Source: Pantoea vagans | GTDB lineage: Bacteria > Pseudomonadota > Gammaproteobacteria > Enterobacterales > Enterobacteriaceae | Direction of reading: 5' to 3' | DNA: 64,000 nt | Assembly: GCF_001506165.1 (NCBI RefSeq) | Contig: NZ_CP011427.1 | Location: forward strand, 1 to 64,000 | In this document: positions 36,572-46,023 of the stretch, piece after piece | How positions within the stretch are numbered: position 1 is the first letter of the stretch | How the letters are laid out: every line of letters starts with the position of its first letter | The notes under the pieces: generated by a model | What the model was told of the DNA's origin: nothing | The model's input: only the letters and a program-made list of their open reading frames with translations | The model's database searches: none | Translations under genes and position numbers: made by a program

Positions 36572-37966
36572 ATGTTGCAGAGTCAAAACCCTAAACAGAA
36601 CAGTCATGTGCGAATCTGGATCCTCTGTCTGATCCTGTTTTTATCCGTGGTGGCCTATGCCGACCGCTCGATCCTGTCGATCTCTGGATCGGCGATCAAA
36701 GAGGAGTTTGGTCTTTCGGCGATCCAGCTTGGGCTGATCTTGTCAGCATTTAGCTGGGCGTATGTGATCGGTCAGATCCCCGGCGGCCTGTTCCTCGACC
36801 GTTTCGGCACCAAAAAAGTCTATGGCGTGACGCTGGCGCTGTGGTCAGTTTCCACCATTCTAATGGGCTTTATTGGGGAGTTCTCCAACGGCATGACCAT
36901 GGCGCTGGTATTGATGTTTGCGCTGCGCTTTGCGTTGGGCCTGATTGAAGCACCCAGTTTCCCGGCCAATGCGCGTGCGGTGATCATGTGGTTTCCCGGC
37001 GCGGAACGCGGGCGCGCATCGTCTCTGTTTGCTTCGGCGCAATACTTTGCTGTGGCAATTTTCTCGCCGCTGTCAGGCTGGCTGGTATCACGCTTCGGCT
37101 GGGAGTGGCCGTTCTTTGTGCTGGGCGGTATTGGCGTGCTGGCAGTGTTCATCTGGGGCTGGTACATGCGCAGCCCCAAACAGCATCCGCATGTCTCCGC
37201 CAGTGAGTTGCAATACATCGAGGAGGGCGGTGCGCTGGTGGACATCGACTCTGCGCAAACCCTCAAGGCACGACCGCCGTTAAGTAAAGCGATGTTTAAA
37301 ACTCTGCTCAGCAACCGCATGCTGTGGTGCGCCTACATTGGGCAGTACTGCATCATTGCGCTCAGCTACTTCTTTATCACCTGGTTCCCGATCTATCTGG
37401 TGCAGGCACGTGGCATGAACATTATGGAAGCCGGTTTCGCCACTATTGCGCCGGCGCTGTTTGGTTTCCTCGGCGGCATCAGCGGGGGATACATCTCTGA
37501 CAAGCTGCTGGCAAACGGCTGGAGCCTGTCCTGGGCGCGTAAAACTCCCTACATCGTCGGTATGCTGATGGCAGCCTCGCTGATTCTGGCTGCCGTGATC
37601 CCGACCAATGCGGGCATTATCGCCATTATGTCGTTTGCCTTCTTCGGTAAGGGCGTGGCGGCCGGCGCAGGCACCTGGACCATTGTCAGTGACACCGCAC
37701 CGAAAGAAGCGGTAGGTCTGGCGGGCGCGATTTTCAACGGCATCGGCAATATGGCCGGGTTCATCACGCCGCTGCTGTTCGGCATCATCGTCGGTTTGAC
37801 CGGCAGCTACAGTATTGGCTTGGTGTTCGTTGGTGCACACTGCATTGTCGCAGCACTGCTGTTCTTGCTGGTGATGGGCCCCATCGAGCGTGTCGGTGAT
37901 GAACAAGATTCGTCGGTAGCATCCTATAAAACACAGGGGAAACATGATGGTATCAAAGCCGTTTAA
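36572..37966 (+). CDS. MFS transporter (ACS family, sugar-acid type)
   Basis: Twelve-helix transporter of 464 residues from ATG 36572; a TTG 15 bases earlier is possible but lacks spacing. Helix 1 has SVVAYADRSILSISGSAI, the first loop has GGLFLDRFGTKKVYG, and LGLIEAPSFPANARAVIMWF matches the glucarate/galactonate transporter group. Its stop overlaps the dehydrogenase gene by 23 bases, so the pair probably imports and then reduces or oxidises a hydroxy- or keto-acid. Confidence 0.9.
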   Translation: MLQSQNPKQNSHVRIWILCLILFLSVVAYADRSILSISGSAIKEEFGLSAIQLGLILSAFSWAYVIGQIPGGLFLDRFGTKKVYGVTLALWSVSTILMGFIGEFSNGMTMALVLMFALRFALGLIEAPSFPANARAVIMWFPGAERGRASSLFASAQYFAVAIFSPLSGWLVSRFGWEWPFFVLGGIGVLAVFIWGWYMRSPKQHPHVSASELQYIEEGGALVDIDSAQTLKARPPLSKAMFKTLLSNRMLWCAYIGQYCIIALSYFFITWFPIYLVQARGMNIMEAGFATIAPALFGFLGGISGGYISDKLLANGWSLSWARKTPYIVGMLMAASLILAAVIPTNAGIIAIMSFAFFGKGVAAGAGTWTIVSDTAPKEAVGLAGAIFNGIGNMAGFITPLLFGIIVGLTGSYSIGLVFVGAHCIVAALLFLLVMGPIERVGDEQDSSVASYKTQGKHDGIKAV

Positions 37967-38906
37967 CGTATTGCTGAAAGGCCCGTTGTTGCCGCAGCGG
38001 CTGCAGGACAACCTTGATGCGCATTTCGCCACCTCGCGTTTGTGGCAGCAGGATGACCAGGCCGCGTGGCTGGCACAGCACGGTGCCAGTATTGATGCGC
38101 TGGTGACCAGCGGCAATGCCCTGATGGGCGCAAACGCGGCGTTGCTGGCGCAACTGCCGAATCTGAAAGTGATTTGCAGTAACGGCGTTGGCTATGACGC
38201 GATTGACATCGCCGCTGCCGAAGCGCGTGGCATTGTGGTGACCAACACGCCGGGGGTGTTGAACAGCTGTGTGGCGGATACCGGTATGGCGCTGCTACTG
38301 GATGTGGCGCGCCGCATCAGCGCATCCGACCGCTATGTGCGCGCCGGGGAGTGGCTCGCGAAGGGGCGTTATCCACTGACCACCAAAGTGGGCGGGAAGG
38401 TGTGCGGCATTGTTGGGCTGGGCGGTATCGGTAAAGAGTTGGCAAAGCGCGCGCAGGTATTTGATATGGATGTGCATTTTTACAACCCACGTTCGCGCCC
38501 GGATGTGCCTTATACCCGCCACGATTCGTTGCTGTCACTGGCAAAGCAGGCTGATTTCCTGGTGCTGACCCTGCCGGGCGGTGCCTCGACCCATCATCTG
38601 GTGAATGCCGAGGTGCTGCGTGCGCTGGGGCCAAAGGGCTTCCTGATCAATATCGCGCGCGGCAGCGTAGTGGATGAGCAGGCGTTAATCGCGGCCCTTG
38701 AAGCGGGTGAGATTGCCGGTGCCGGTCTGGATGTGTTTGAGCAGGAACCGTCAGTGCCAGCGGCGTTATTAACGCGTGATGACGTGGTGATCACCCCCCA
38801 CCTCGCCAGCAGCACCGTTGAAACCATGGCAGCGATGGCCGACCTGGTATTTGAAAACCTGCTGGCGTTCTCGCAGGGCGAAGCGGTGCTGACGCGGGTG
38901 GTGTAA
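37944..38906 (+). CDS. D-2-hydroxyacid dehydrogenase
   Basis: NAD(P)-dependent dehydrogenase of 320 residues. The nucleotide-binding motif is GIVGLGGIGKELAKRA (about residue 154); catalytic residues are Arg in NIARGSVVDEQ, Glu in FEQEP and His in VVITPHLAS. This is the GhrB/2-ketogluconate reductase/phosphoglycerate dehydrogenase group. GGGGAAAC lies before the ATG. It is translationally linked to the MFS gene. Confidence 0.9.
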   Translation: MMVSKPFNVLLKGPLLPQRLQDNLDAHFATSRLWQQDDQAAWLAQHGASIDALVTSGNALMGANAALLAQLPNLKVICSNGVGYDAIDIAAAEARGIVVTNTPGVLNSCVADTGMALLLDVARRISASDRYVRAGEWLAKGRYPLTTKVGGKVCGIVGLGGIGKELAKRAQVFDMDVHFYNPRSRPDVPYTRHDSLLSLAKQADFLVLTLPGGASTHHLVNAEVLRALGPKGFLINIARGSVVDEQALIAALEAGEIAGAGLDVFEQEPSVPAALLTRDDVVITPHLASSTVETMAAMADLVFENLLAFSQGEAVLTRVV

Positions 38907-38969
38907 GGCTTGCAGGTCGCCATTATTGGCAGAATGCTCGTCAGTTAAGCGACTGACGATAACGCCGTC

Positions 38970-39157
38970 TGGGGTCGCACCGGGGCTGGCGGTCCTCACG
39001 CCGCTACGCGGTACCTTCACTTCATTCGTCTGCCTTACGGACCGGTGCAGATGGAACATCTATGTTCCAGCGCCACCTTTCGCCCGCGTCCTGCGGGCTC
39101 TCCTGGCATACTCACGCCGTTCAGCGCTGCGGATGCCTGCCCCGGTGCGACCCCAGC
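38970..39157. repeat. 188-bp element with 22-bp terminal inverted repeats (MITE-like)
   Basis: The left end CTGGGGTCGCACCGGGGCTG and the right end CAGGC/GCCCCGGTGCGACCCCAG are inverted copies over 22 bp with one mismatch. Weaker inverted similarity (GTTAAGCGACTGA against CTTAAGCTAATGA) extends outward to about 38945 and 39172. It holds no plausible protein. It matches none of the ERIC or REP repeats in this window. Confidence 0.65.
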
Positions 39158-39346
39158 CTGCTCATTAGCTTAAGTGCGCGTTGTCAAAAAGGGCACATTG
39201 TCTGAGGCCATGACGCCTCTACGACTATCGTGTCTGGTTTTAGTAGGGTGAGCACAGATTTAACTCTTCACACCAAGGCGCAATTTATTGCGTCATGCGA
39301 GTCTGCGCACGCTTCTCATGATGTTTTACTGAATCCCAAAATCTTT

Positions 39347-39376
39347 TTGTAATCCCGTTCAAATACTGACTATAAT
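39347..39376 (+). promoter_or_regulatory. Promoter for higBA
   Basis: TTGTAA (39347-39352), an 18-base spacer and a perfect TATAAT (39371-39376). It lies about 75 bases upstream of higB. The area between the 188-bp element and this promoter holds only repeat fragments and no gene. Confidence 0.6.
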
Positions 39377-39451
39377 GTTAAATTATGCACTTGATTGCTG
39401 TGCAATCTGTCATTAGCTTTCCCGCAAGTTTTACTTTCAGGCAGGAAGCAA

Positions 39452-39760
39452 ATGACGGGTGCAATTAAACATTTTAGAGATGATTGGCTTCAGCAATTTT
39501 TTATCTATGCCACACCGCACAGACATCTCCCCAAGTCGATTGAATCCGCACTGGCGCGCAAACTCGACATTATCAATGCCGCCAAAACGTATCATGATCT
39601 GCGATCGCCACCCGGGAACCGTCTGGAAACTCTAAAACCCCCCTTGCAGGGTTATTACGCTATCCGCGTAAATGAGCAATATCGGCTTATTTTTCGTTGG
39701 ATAAATGGAGAAGCCAGCGATCTTTATCTCGATCCGCATAGTTACAGACACTACCAATAA
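39452..39760 (+). CDS. higB: HigB-type toxin (RelE superfamily)
   Basis: Toxin of 102 residues, a ribosome-dependent mRNA endonuclease by family. Start at ATG 39452 with AGGAAG upstream. It shows RDDWLQQFFIYATPHRHLPKSI, LARKLDIINAAKTYHDLRSPPGNRLE, LKPPLQGYYAIRVNEQYRLIFRW and ASDLYLDPHSYRHYQ, the typical HigB (Plasmid_killer) pattern. The antitoxin gene follows 42 bases later; toxin-first order is the hallmark of higBA. Confidence 0.9.
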   Translation: MTGAIKHFRDDWLQQFFIYATPHRHLPKSIESALARKLDIINAAKTYHDLRSPPGNRLETLKPPLQGYYAIRVNEQYRLIFRWINGEASDLYLDPHSYRHYQ

Positions 39761-39802
39761 CGACTGTATGTGGTCGGAAACCAACAGTGAAGAGAAGCCG
39801 AA

Positions 39803-40135
39803 ATGAATCAGGCAAAGCGTAAGCCCACCAGTGTAGGTGATGTGCTGCAATATGAGTTCCTCGAACCCCTCCATCTTAAAGTCAATGACTTGGCTGAGAT
39901 GCTGAATGTACACAGAAATACGGCCAGCGCATTGGTCAATAACAACCGCAAAATGACCACTGAGATGGCGTACCGTTTAGCGGCGGTTTTTGCGACCTCT
40001 GTCGATTTTTGGCTTAACCTGCAACGCTATCAGGACCAGTGGGAAGTGGAAAATGATGCCCGCACCCAAGAAGAGTTAAGTCGTGTCACGCCGTTAAATA
40101 CCTTTTTAGCGCAGCGTGGGATTCAGGTTGCCTGA
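39803..40135 (+). CDS. higA: HigA-type antitoxin
   Basis: Antitoxin and autorepressor of 110 residues with an XRE-type helix-turn-helix (LKVNDLAEMLNVHRNTASALVNNNRKMTTEMAYRLAAVF in pieces) followed by TSVDFWLNLQRYQDQWE. It neutralises HigB and likely binds the promoter at 39347-39376. Both proteins are full length, so the module is probably active. Confidence 0.92.
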   Translation: MNQAKRKPTSVGDVLQYEFLEPLHLKVNDLAEMLNVHRNTASALVNNNRKMTTEMAYRLAAVFATSVDFWLNLQRYQDQWEVENDARTQEELSRVTPLNTFLAQRGIQVA

Positions 40136-40166
40136 CAAGCACCAGACACACATGCCTACATAAAAC

Positions 40167-40210
40167 GTAGCGGTGCAATTCATGAAGTGAACCCCCCACA
40201 CTGCCGCTAC
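40167..40210. repeat. Degenerate REP-like element
   Basis: GTAGCGGTGCAATTCATGAA at the left and CTGCCGCTAC at the right resemble the second REPIN subtype (GTAGCGGCGCAATTTATTGC) with several changes. It lies between higA and the HD-GYP gene. Confidence 0.5.
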
Positions 40211-40321
40211 CGCTATGCGCGACATCACGCCGCGACCCGATAGCACAAATCACTCCTGAAGATTATTTGCTCAGCTGCCGATACCTCTCCTTACCATCCA
40301 CTGATATTAAGGAGAGATATC

Positions 40322-41485
40322 GTGATAAAGCTGATTACCGTTGACGAACTGCGGCAAGGAATGTTCATCCACAAACTGGAGGTTTGGTGGCTCAAGGACA
40401 AACGCATTCGTAACCAAATGCTGATCACTGATAAGCGCCAGATCGCGATGATCCGCAATGAGGGGATCCAGCAGTTATGGATCGATCTCGACAAATCGGT
40501 ACAGGCACCCGCGAAGCCTGAACCGAAAAAAGAGATTCCTCAAACTCCATTTTTCAAAGAGCTGGATCAGGCGCAGACCCTCTTCAAGCAAGGTAAACCG
40601 CAAGTGCTGGCGATGTTCAACGAAGCGCGTATGGGGCAGGGGCTGGATCTCGACTACATGCTGGACCTGGTTGATGACATCGCCGGTTCCATCACGCGTG
40701 AACCCACGGCACTGCTCAGCGTGGCGCGCCTGAAGAATCATGATGATTACACCTATCTGCACTCGATGGCGGTGTGCGGACTGATGATCTCGCTGGGCAA
40801 GAAAATCGGTCTGGATGAGCACCAACAGCGCCGTGTAGGCATGGGCGGATTGTTGCACGATGTCGGCAAAGCCGCCGTGCCGCTGGAAATCCTCAACAAG
40901 CCGGGCAAACTCACCGAAGAAGAGTTCACCATCATGCGCCAGCACCCGATTACCGGGGCGCAATTGTTGATGGAGGCCGATGCCGGTGAAGACCTGTTAG
41001 ATATCGCGCTGCACCATCATGAAAAAGTCGATGGCAGTGGCTATCCGCATGGCCTCAAAGGCGAGGAAATTTCGCTGTTCTCGCGGATGGCCGCAGTGTG
41101 TGATGTTTACGATGCGGTGACCTCCAATCGCCCTTACCGTAAGGGATGGACGCCCGCAGAGGCGATGCACAACATGCTGAGCTGGCGTGGTCACTTCGAC
41201 AACACGCTGCTGCATGCCTTTGTGCGTACCATCGGTATCTATCCGGTAGGGTCGCTGGTGCGGCTGGCTTCTGGGCGCGTGGCGCTGGTGGTCAAGGCCG
41301 GGGAAAAATCTCTGCTGAAACCGAAAGTCCATGTGTTCTGGTCGCTGCATGCGCAGCGCGAAGTCAAACCGGAAGAGTTGGATCTCGGTGACTCATTCTG
41401 TACCGACAGCATCACCGGTGCAGAGGACAGCGGCCTGTGGCAAAACGTCGATCTTAATCGCATCTGGGCGCTGGAAACCGCTTAA
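40322..41485 (+). CDS. HD-GYP cyclic-di-GMP phosphodiesterase
   Basis: Protein of 387 residues starting with GTG; AAGGAGAG lies 6 bases upstream and no ATG fits. The N-terminal DUF3391 domain (MIKLITVDELRQGMFIHKLEVWW) is followed by an HD-GYP domain with His179-Asp180 in LLHDVGKAAVP and HHHEKVDGSGYPHGL (His231-233, Gly240-Tyr241-Pro242). Metal and GYP residues are all present, so it is probably active in breaking down cyclic-di-GMP, which affects motility and biofilm. No transmembrane segment is visible. Confidence 0.93.
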   Translation: MIKLITVDELRQGMFIHKLEVWWLKDKRIRNQMLITDKRQIAMIRNEGIQQLWIDLDKSVQAPAKPEPKKEIPQTPFFKELDQAQTLFKQGKPQVLAMFNEARMGQGLDLDYMLDLVDDIAGSITREPTALLSVARLKNHDDYTYLHSMAVCGLMISLGKKIGLDEHQQRRVGMGGLLHDVGKAAVPLEILNKPGKLTEEEFTIMRQHPITGAQLLMEADAGEDLLDIALHHHEKVDGSGYPHGLKGEEISLFSRMAAVCDVYDAVTSNRPYRKGWTPAEAMHNMLSWRGHFDNTLLHAFVRTIGIYPVGSLVRLASGRVALVVKAGEKSLLKPKVHVFWSLHAQREVKPEELDLGDSFCTDSITGAEDSGLWQNVDLNRIWALETA

Positions 41486-41495
41486 TTCCACAGCA

Positions 41496-41516
41496 TTTTT
41501 ATACTTTCTTTACGCC
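41496..41516 (+). promoter_or_regulatory. KdpE binding site upstream of kdpFABC
   Basis: TTTTTATACTTTCTTTACGC matches the E. coli KdpE operator (TTTATACTTTTTTTACA) at nearly every position. It lies about 80 bases before kdpF, as in E. coli. Confidence 0.8.
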
Positions 41517-41593
41517 AGATTCCTGCCTTTTTACCCCTTCTTTATGCCGCGCCGCGCATGCTTGCAGCACTACCAAATCCTCTGGAGGTTGCT

Positions 41594-41683
41594 GTGAGCG
41601 TGGGCGTGATTGCCGGCATCGTGCTGGTGTTTATTCTACTGGGCTACCTGATTTATGCCCTGCTTAATGCGGAGGCATTCTGA
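41594..41683 (+). CDS. kdpF: KdpF, small subunit of the potassium pump
   Basis: A 29-residue one-helix peptide starting with GTG ([20 protein letters not shown], ending ALLNAEAF), almost the same as E. coli KdpF. It stabilises the KdpABC complex in the inner membrane. GGAGG lies 7 bases upstream, and its stop overlaps the kdpA start (TGATG). Confidence 0.95.
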   Translation: MSVGVIAGIVLVFILLGYLIYALLNAEAF

Positions 41684-43362
41684 TGGCTGCGAATGCATTT
41701 TTACTGATTGCGGTATTCCTGCTGGTGCTGATGGTGCTGGCGCAACCGCTCGGGCGTTTTCTGGTGCTGCTGGTGGCCGACAAGCCGTTGCTGCCGCGCA
41801 CCGAACGCGCGCTGTGGCGACTGGCGGGTGTGGAGAGGGGGGCCATGCGCTGGCCACACTATCTGCTGGCAATCCTGCTGTTCAATGCGCTTGGATTTGG
41901 GGTGCTGTTGGCGATTCTGATGCTGCAAGGCACGCTGCCGCTCAACCCGCAGCACTTGCCTAATCTCAGTTGGGATTTGGCACTGAACACCGCGATCAGC
42001 TTTGTCACCAACACCAACTGGCAGGCTTATGCGGGCGAAAGTACGGTGAGCTATTTCAGCCAGATGGCGGGGCTCACGGTGCAAAACTTCCTGTCGGCGG
42101 CGACCGGTATCGCGGTGGCGTTTGCGCTGATCCGTGGCTTTGCCAATCGCTCACTGGATACGCTGGGCAACGCCTGGCGTGATTTGACGCGTATCATCCT
42201 CTACGTGCTGCTGCCGATCAGCCTGGTGATGGCGCTGTTTTTTGTCTCTCAGGGCAGCATCCAGACCTTTGAACCTTACCATGCCCTTACCACGCTGGAA
42301 GGGGCGCAGCAAACGCTGCCGCTCGGTCCGGTGGCCTCGCAGGAGGCGATTAAAATGCTGGGCACCAACGGCGGTGGCTTCTTCAACGTTAACTCAGCCC
42401 ACCCGTTTGAGAACCCAACTGCACTGACCAACTTTGTGCAAATGCTGAGTATTTTCCTGATCCCGGCTGCGCTGTGCTTCACCTTCGGCCAGCATCTGAG
42501 CGACCGTCGTCAGGGCCATATGCTGCTGTGGGCGATGACCATTATGTTCGTACTGGCGGTGATCACGGTGATGTGGGCTGAGGTTCGCGGCAATCCACAC
42601 TTCCTGACGCTGGGGGCGGACAGCGCCATCAACATGGAAGGCAAAGAGACGCGCTTCGGTATTCTCAACTCCAGCCTGTTTGCCGTGATCACCACCGCTG
42701 CTTCATGTGGTGCGGTCAACGCCATGCATGACTCCTTCACCGCGCTCGGCGGTATGGTGCCGATGTGGTTGATGCAGTTGGGTGAAGTGGTGTTCGGCGG
42801 CGTGGGGGCGGGTCTGTACGGCATGCTGCTGTTCGTGCTGCTCGGGGTATTTATCGCCGGGTTAATGATCGGTCGCACGCCGGAGTACATGGGGAAAAAA
42901 ATCGACGTGTGGGAGATGAAAATGACCGCACTGGCGATTCTGGTGACCCCTACCCTGGTCCTGCTGGGCACCGCGCTGGCGATGATGACGGACGCCGGAC
43001 GCGCCGGGATGGCCAACCCAGGCATTCACGGTTTCAGCGAAGTGTTGTACGCCGTCTCGTCGGCTGCCAACAACAACGGCAGTGCCTTTGCTGGTTTAAG
43101 TGCCAATACCCCGTTCTGGAACCTGCTGCTGGCCTTCTGCATGTTGGTGGGGCGCTTCGGCATCATCATTCCGGTGATGGCGATTGCCGGTTCGCTGGCG
43201 GCGAAGAAAATCCAGCCGGTGGGCAACGGTACGCTGCCGACCCACGGCCCACTGTTTATCGCGCTGCTGATTGGCACCGTATTGCTGGTGGGGGCACTGA
43301 CCTTTATCCCCGCGCTGGCACTCGGCCCGGTAGCGGAACATCTGCAACTCATTCAGGGATAA
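41683..43362 (+). CDS. kdpA: Potassium-transporting ATPase subunit A
   Basis: Potassium-binding channel-like subunit of 559 residues (E. coli 557). Motifs of the selectivity loops are visible: [56 protein letters not shown] and [14 protein letters not shown]. About ten helices. It works with KdpB, which supplies energy, in the high-affinity K+ pump used at low potassium. Confidence 0.97.
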   Translation: MAANAFLLIAVFLLVLMVLAQPLGRFLVLLVADKPLLPRTERALWRLAGVERGAMRWPHYLLAILLFNALGFGVLLAILMLQGTLPLNPQHLPNLSWDLALNTAISFVTNTNWQAYAGESTVSYFSQMAGLTVQNFLSAATGIAVAFALIRGFANRSLDTLGNAWRDLTRIILYVLLPISLVMALFFVSQGSIQTFEPYHALTTLEGAQQTLPLGPVASQEAIKMLGTNGGGFFNVNSAHPFENPTALTNFVQMLSIFLIPAALCFTFGQHLSDRRQGHMLLWAMTIMFVLAVITVMWAEVRGNPHFLTLGADSAINMEGKETRFGILNSSLFAVITTAASCGAVNAMHDSFTALGGMVPMWLMQLGEVVFGGVGAGLYGMLLFVLLGVFIAGLMIGRTPEYMGKKIDVWEMKMTALAILVTPTLVLLGTALAMMTDAGRAGMANPGIHGFSEVLYAVSSAANNNGSAFAGLSANTPFWNLLLAFCMLVGRFGIIIPVMAIAGSLAAKKIQPVGNGTLPTHGPLFIALLIGTVLLVGALTFIPALALGPVAEHLQLIQG

Positions 43363-43369
43363 CGGAATC

Positions 43370-45418
43370 ATGAGTCGTCAACAACTGGCGCTGTTTGATG
43401 CGGCGTTAACGCGCACCGCCGTGTTCGATGCGGTGAAAAAACTCGACCCGCGTGTACAGGTGCGCAACCCGGTGATGTTTCTGGTGTGGCTCGGCAGCGT
43501 GCTGACCTCGCTGCTGGCCATCGGTATGCTGAGCGGCCATTTAAGCGGCAATGCCGGCTTTACCGCCGGTGTTGCGATCTGGCTGTGGTTCACCGTGCTG
43601 TTTGCCAACTTCGCCGAAGCGCTGGCGGAAGGACGCAGCAAGGCGCAGGCCAACAGTTTGAAAGGCATCAGTAAAACCAGTGATGCGAAAAAGCTGGCGG
43701 AAGCGCGTTACGGTGCCCAATGGCATAACGTGGCGGCCGATACGCTGCGTAAAGGTGATGTGGTGCTGGTGGAAGCCGGTGACATCATTCCCTGTGACGG
43801 TGAAGTGCTGGAGGGCGGCGCATCAGTGGATGAGAGCGCGATTACCGGGGAGTCTGCCCCGGTCATTCGTGAATCCGGCGGCGATTTTTCTTCAGTCACT
43901 GGTGGTACGCGCATTCTTTCTGACTGGCTGGTGATCCAATGCAGCGTCAATCCTGGCGAGACCTTCCTCGATCGCATGATCGCCATGGTGGAAGGCGCTA
44001 AACGCCGCAAAACGCCGAACGAGATTGCGCTGACTATTCTGCTGGTGTCACTGACCATCGTGTTCTTGCTGGCGACCGCGACCTTGTGGCCATTTTCCGC
44101 CTATGGCGGCACACCGGTCAGCGTGACGGTACTGGTGGCATTGCTGGTGTGCCTGATTCCGACCACCATCGGTGGCCTGCTGTCGGCGATTGGTGTAGCG
44201 GGGATGAGCCGCATGCTGGGTGCTAACGTGATAGCCACCAGCGGGCGCGCGGTGGAAGCCGCTGGTGACGTGGATGTGTTGATGCTGGACAAAACCGGCA
44301 CCATCACCTTGGGTAACCGTCAGGCCACGCAGTTTATGCCTGCGCCGGGCGTTACTGAGCAGCAGTTGGCGGATGCCGCACAGCTGGCTTCGCTGGCGGA
44401 TGAAACCCCGGAAGGGCGCAGTATCGTGGTGCTGGCGAAGCAGAAATTTAACCTGCGCGAGCGCGATCTCAGCAGCATGGGAGCCAGCTTTATTCCGTTC
44501 TCGGCGCAGACACGTATGAGTGGCGTCAACGTGCAGGATCGTCTGATTCGCAAAGGCGCAGTCGACGCGGTTCGCCGCCATATCGAAGCTAATCACGGTC
44601 GTTTCCCGGCAGAAGTCAACGCCAGCGTGGAAGAAGTGGCACGTGCCGGGGGCACACCGCTGGTGGTGGCGGAAGGTGCGCAGGTGCTGGGCGTGGTGGC
44701 GCTGAAAGATATCGTCAAAGGCGGTATCAAAGAGCGTTTCGCCGAACTGCGCAAAATGGGCATCAAAACCGTGATGATCACCGGTGACAACCCGCTAACG
44801 GCGGCAGCGATTGCGGCGGAAGCGGGGGTGGATGATTTCCTTTCGGAAGCTACGCCGGAAGCCAAGCTGGCGCTGATTCGCCAGTATCAGGCCGAAGGGC
44901 GGTTAGTGGCGATGACCGGTGACGGCACCAACGATGCGCCTGCGCTGGCGCAAGCGGATGTGGCGGTGGCGATGAACTCGGGTACCCAGGCGGCGAAAGA
45001 GGCGGGCAACATGGTCGATCTCGACTCCAACCCGACCAAATTGCTGGAAGTGGTGCACATCGGTAAACAGATGCTGATGACACGCGGCTCGCTCACCACC
45101 TTCAGTATTGCCAACGACGTGGCGAAGTACTTCGCCATCATCCCTGCGGCGTTTGCTGCCACCTATCCGCAGCTCAATATGCTGAACGTGATGGCACTGC
45201 ACTCTCCGAATTCGGCGATTCTGTCAGCGGTGATTTTCAACGCGCTGGTGATTGTGTTCCTGATTCCGCTGGCACTAAAAGGCGTGAGTTATCGCCCGAT
45301 GAGTGCCGCTGCACTGCTGCGTCGCAACCTGTGGATCTACGGGGTCGGCGGATTAGTGGTGCCGTTTGTGGGTATTAAAGCCATCGACCTGCTGCTGACG
45401 CTGTTTGGCCTGGTTTAA
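43370..45418 (+). CDS. kdpB: Potassium-transporting ATPase subunit B (P-type)
   Basis: P-type ATPase catalytic subunit of 682 residues. The phosphorylated aspartate is Asp307 in [11 protein letters not shown]; the actuator loop is ITGESAPV; the hinge motif is [16 protein letters not shown]. The length matches E. coli KdpB (682). It starts 7 bases after kdpA. Confidence 0.97.
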   Translation: MSRQQLALFDAALTRTAVFDAVKKLDPRVQVRNPVMFLVWLGSVLTSLLAIGMLSGHLSGNAGFTAGVAIWLWFTVLFANFAEALAEGRSKAQANSLKGISKTSDAKKLAEARYGAQWHNVAADTLRKGDVVLVEAGDIIPCDGEVLEGGASVDESAITGESAPVIRESGGDFSSVTGGTRILSDWLVIQCSVNPGETFLDRMIAMVEGAKRRKTPNEIALTILLVSLTIVFLLATATLWPFSAYGGTPVSVTVLVALLVCLIPTTIGGLLSAIGVAGMSRMLGANVIATSGRAVEAAGDVDVLMLDKTGTITLGNRQATQFMPAPGVTEQQLADAAQLASLADETPEGRSIVVLAKQKFNLRERDLSSMGASFIPFSAQTRMSGVNVQDRLIRKGAVDAVRRHIEANHGRFPAEVNASVEEVARAGGTPLVVAEGAQVLGVVALKDIVKGGIKERFAELRKMGIKTVMITGDNPLTAAAIAAEAGVDDFLSEATPEAKLALIRQYQAEGRLVAMTGDGTNDAPALAQADVAVAMNSGTQAAKEAGNMVDLDSNPTKLLEVVHIGKQMLMTRGSLTTFSIANDVAKYFAIIPAAFAATYPQLNMLNVMALHSPNSAILSAVIFNALVIVFLIPLALKGVSYRPMSAAALLRRNLWIYGVGGLVVPFVGIKAIDLLLTLFGLV

Positions 45419-45429
45419 GGAGAAGAGAA

Positions 45430-46002
45430 ATGAGTCAGTTACGTCCGGCTATTGTATTGTTAATACTGCTCACCTTGTTGACCGGTGCGGTCTATCCGCT
45501 GCTCACCACCGGCTTAGCGCAGTGGTGGTTCCCGGCGCAGGCCAACGGGTCATTGATTAAGCAAGATGGCGCAGTGCGCGGCTCCGATGTGATCGGGCAG
45601 CTCTTTAATCAACCGGGGCACTTTTGGGGCCGCCCGTCAGCGACGGGCGATACGCCTTACAACGCACTGGCCTCCAGTGGCAGCAATCTGGCGGCGAGTA
45701 ATCCGGCGCTGGATAAAGCGGTGGCGGAACGGGTGGCCGCGCTGCGCAGCGCTAATCCCCAGGCGCCCGCTGCGGTGCCCGTGGAGTTGGTCACCGCTTC
45801 GGCGAGTGGTTTAGATCCGGATATTTCACCCGAAGCAGCACTGTGGCAGGCGCCACGTATCGCCGCGGCGCGCAATATGGCGCTGAAGGATGTCGAAGCG
45901 CTAATTGCCCGCAACACCGAACGTCCGCTGCTGCCGTTTATCGGTGAAGAGACGGTAAACGTGCTGCGATTGAATATGGCGCTAGATGCGTTGCAGGGAT
46001 AA
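45430..46002 (+). CDS. kdpC: Potassium-transporting ATPase subunit C
   Basis: Single-helix periplasm-facing subunit of 190 residues that raises potassium affinity. It begins [25 protein letters not shown] and shows [17 protein letters not shown] and [10 protein letters not shown], standard for KdpC. AAGGAGAAG precedes the ATG. Confidence 0.97.
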   Translation: MSQLRPAIVLLILLTLLTGAVYPLLTTGLAQWWFPAQANGSLIKQDGAVRGSDVIGQLFNQPGHFWGRPSATGDTPYNALASSGSNLAASNPALDKAVAERVAALRSANPQAPAAVPVELVTASASGLDPDISPEAALWQAPRIAAARNMALKDVEALIARNTERPLLPFIGEETVNVLRLNMALDALQG

Positions 46003-46023
46003 TGACGCAAAAATGGATAACTG

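Noticed and set aside
39241..39300. GTAGGGTGAGCAC and GGCGCAATTTATTGCG as a further REPIN
   Set aside because: Half-matches to two different subtypes without proper inverted arms; too degenerate to call.
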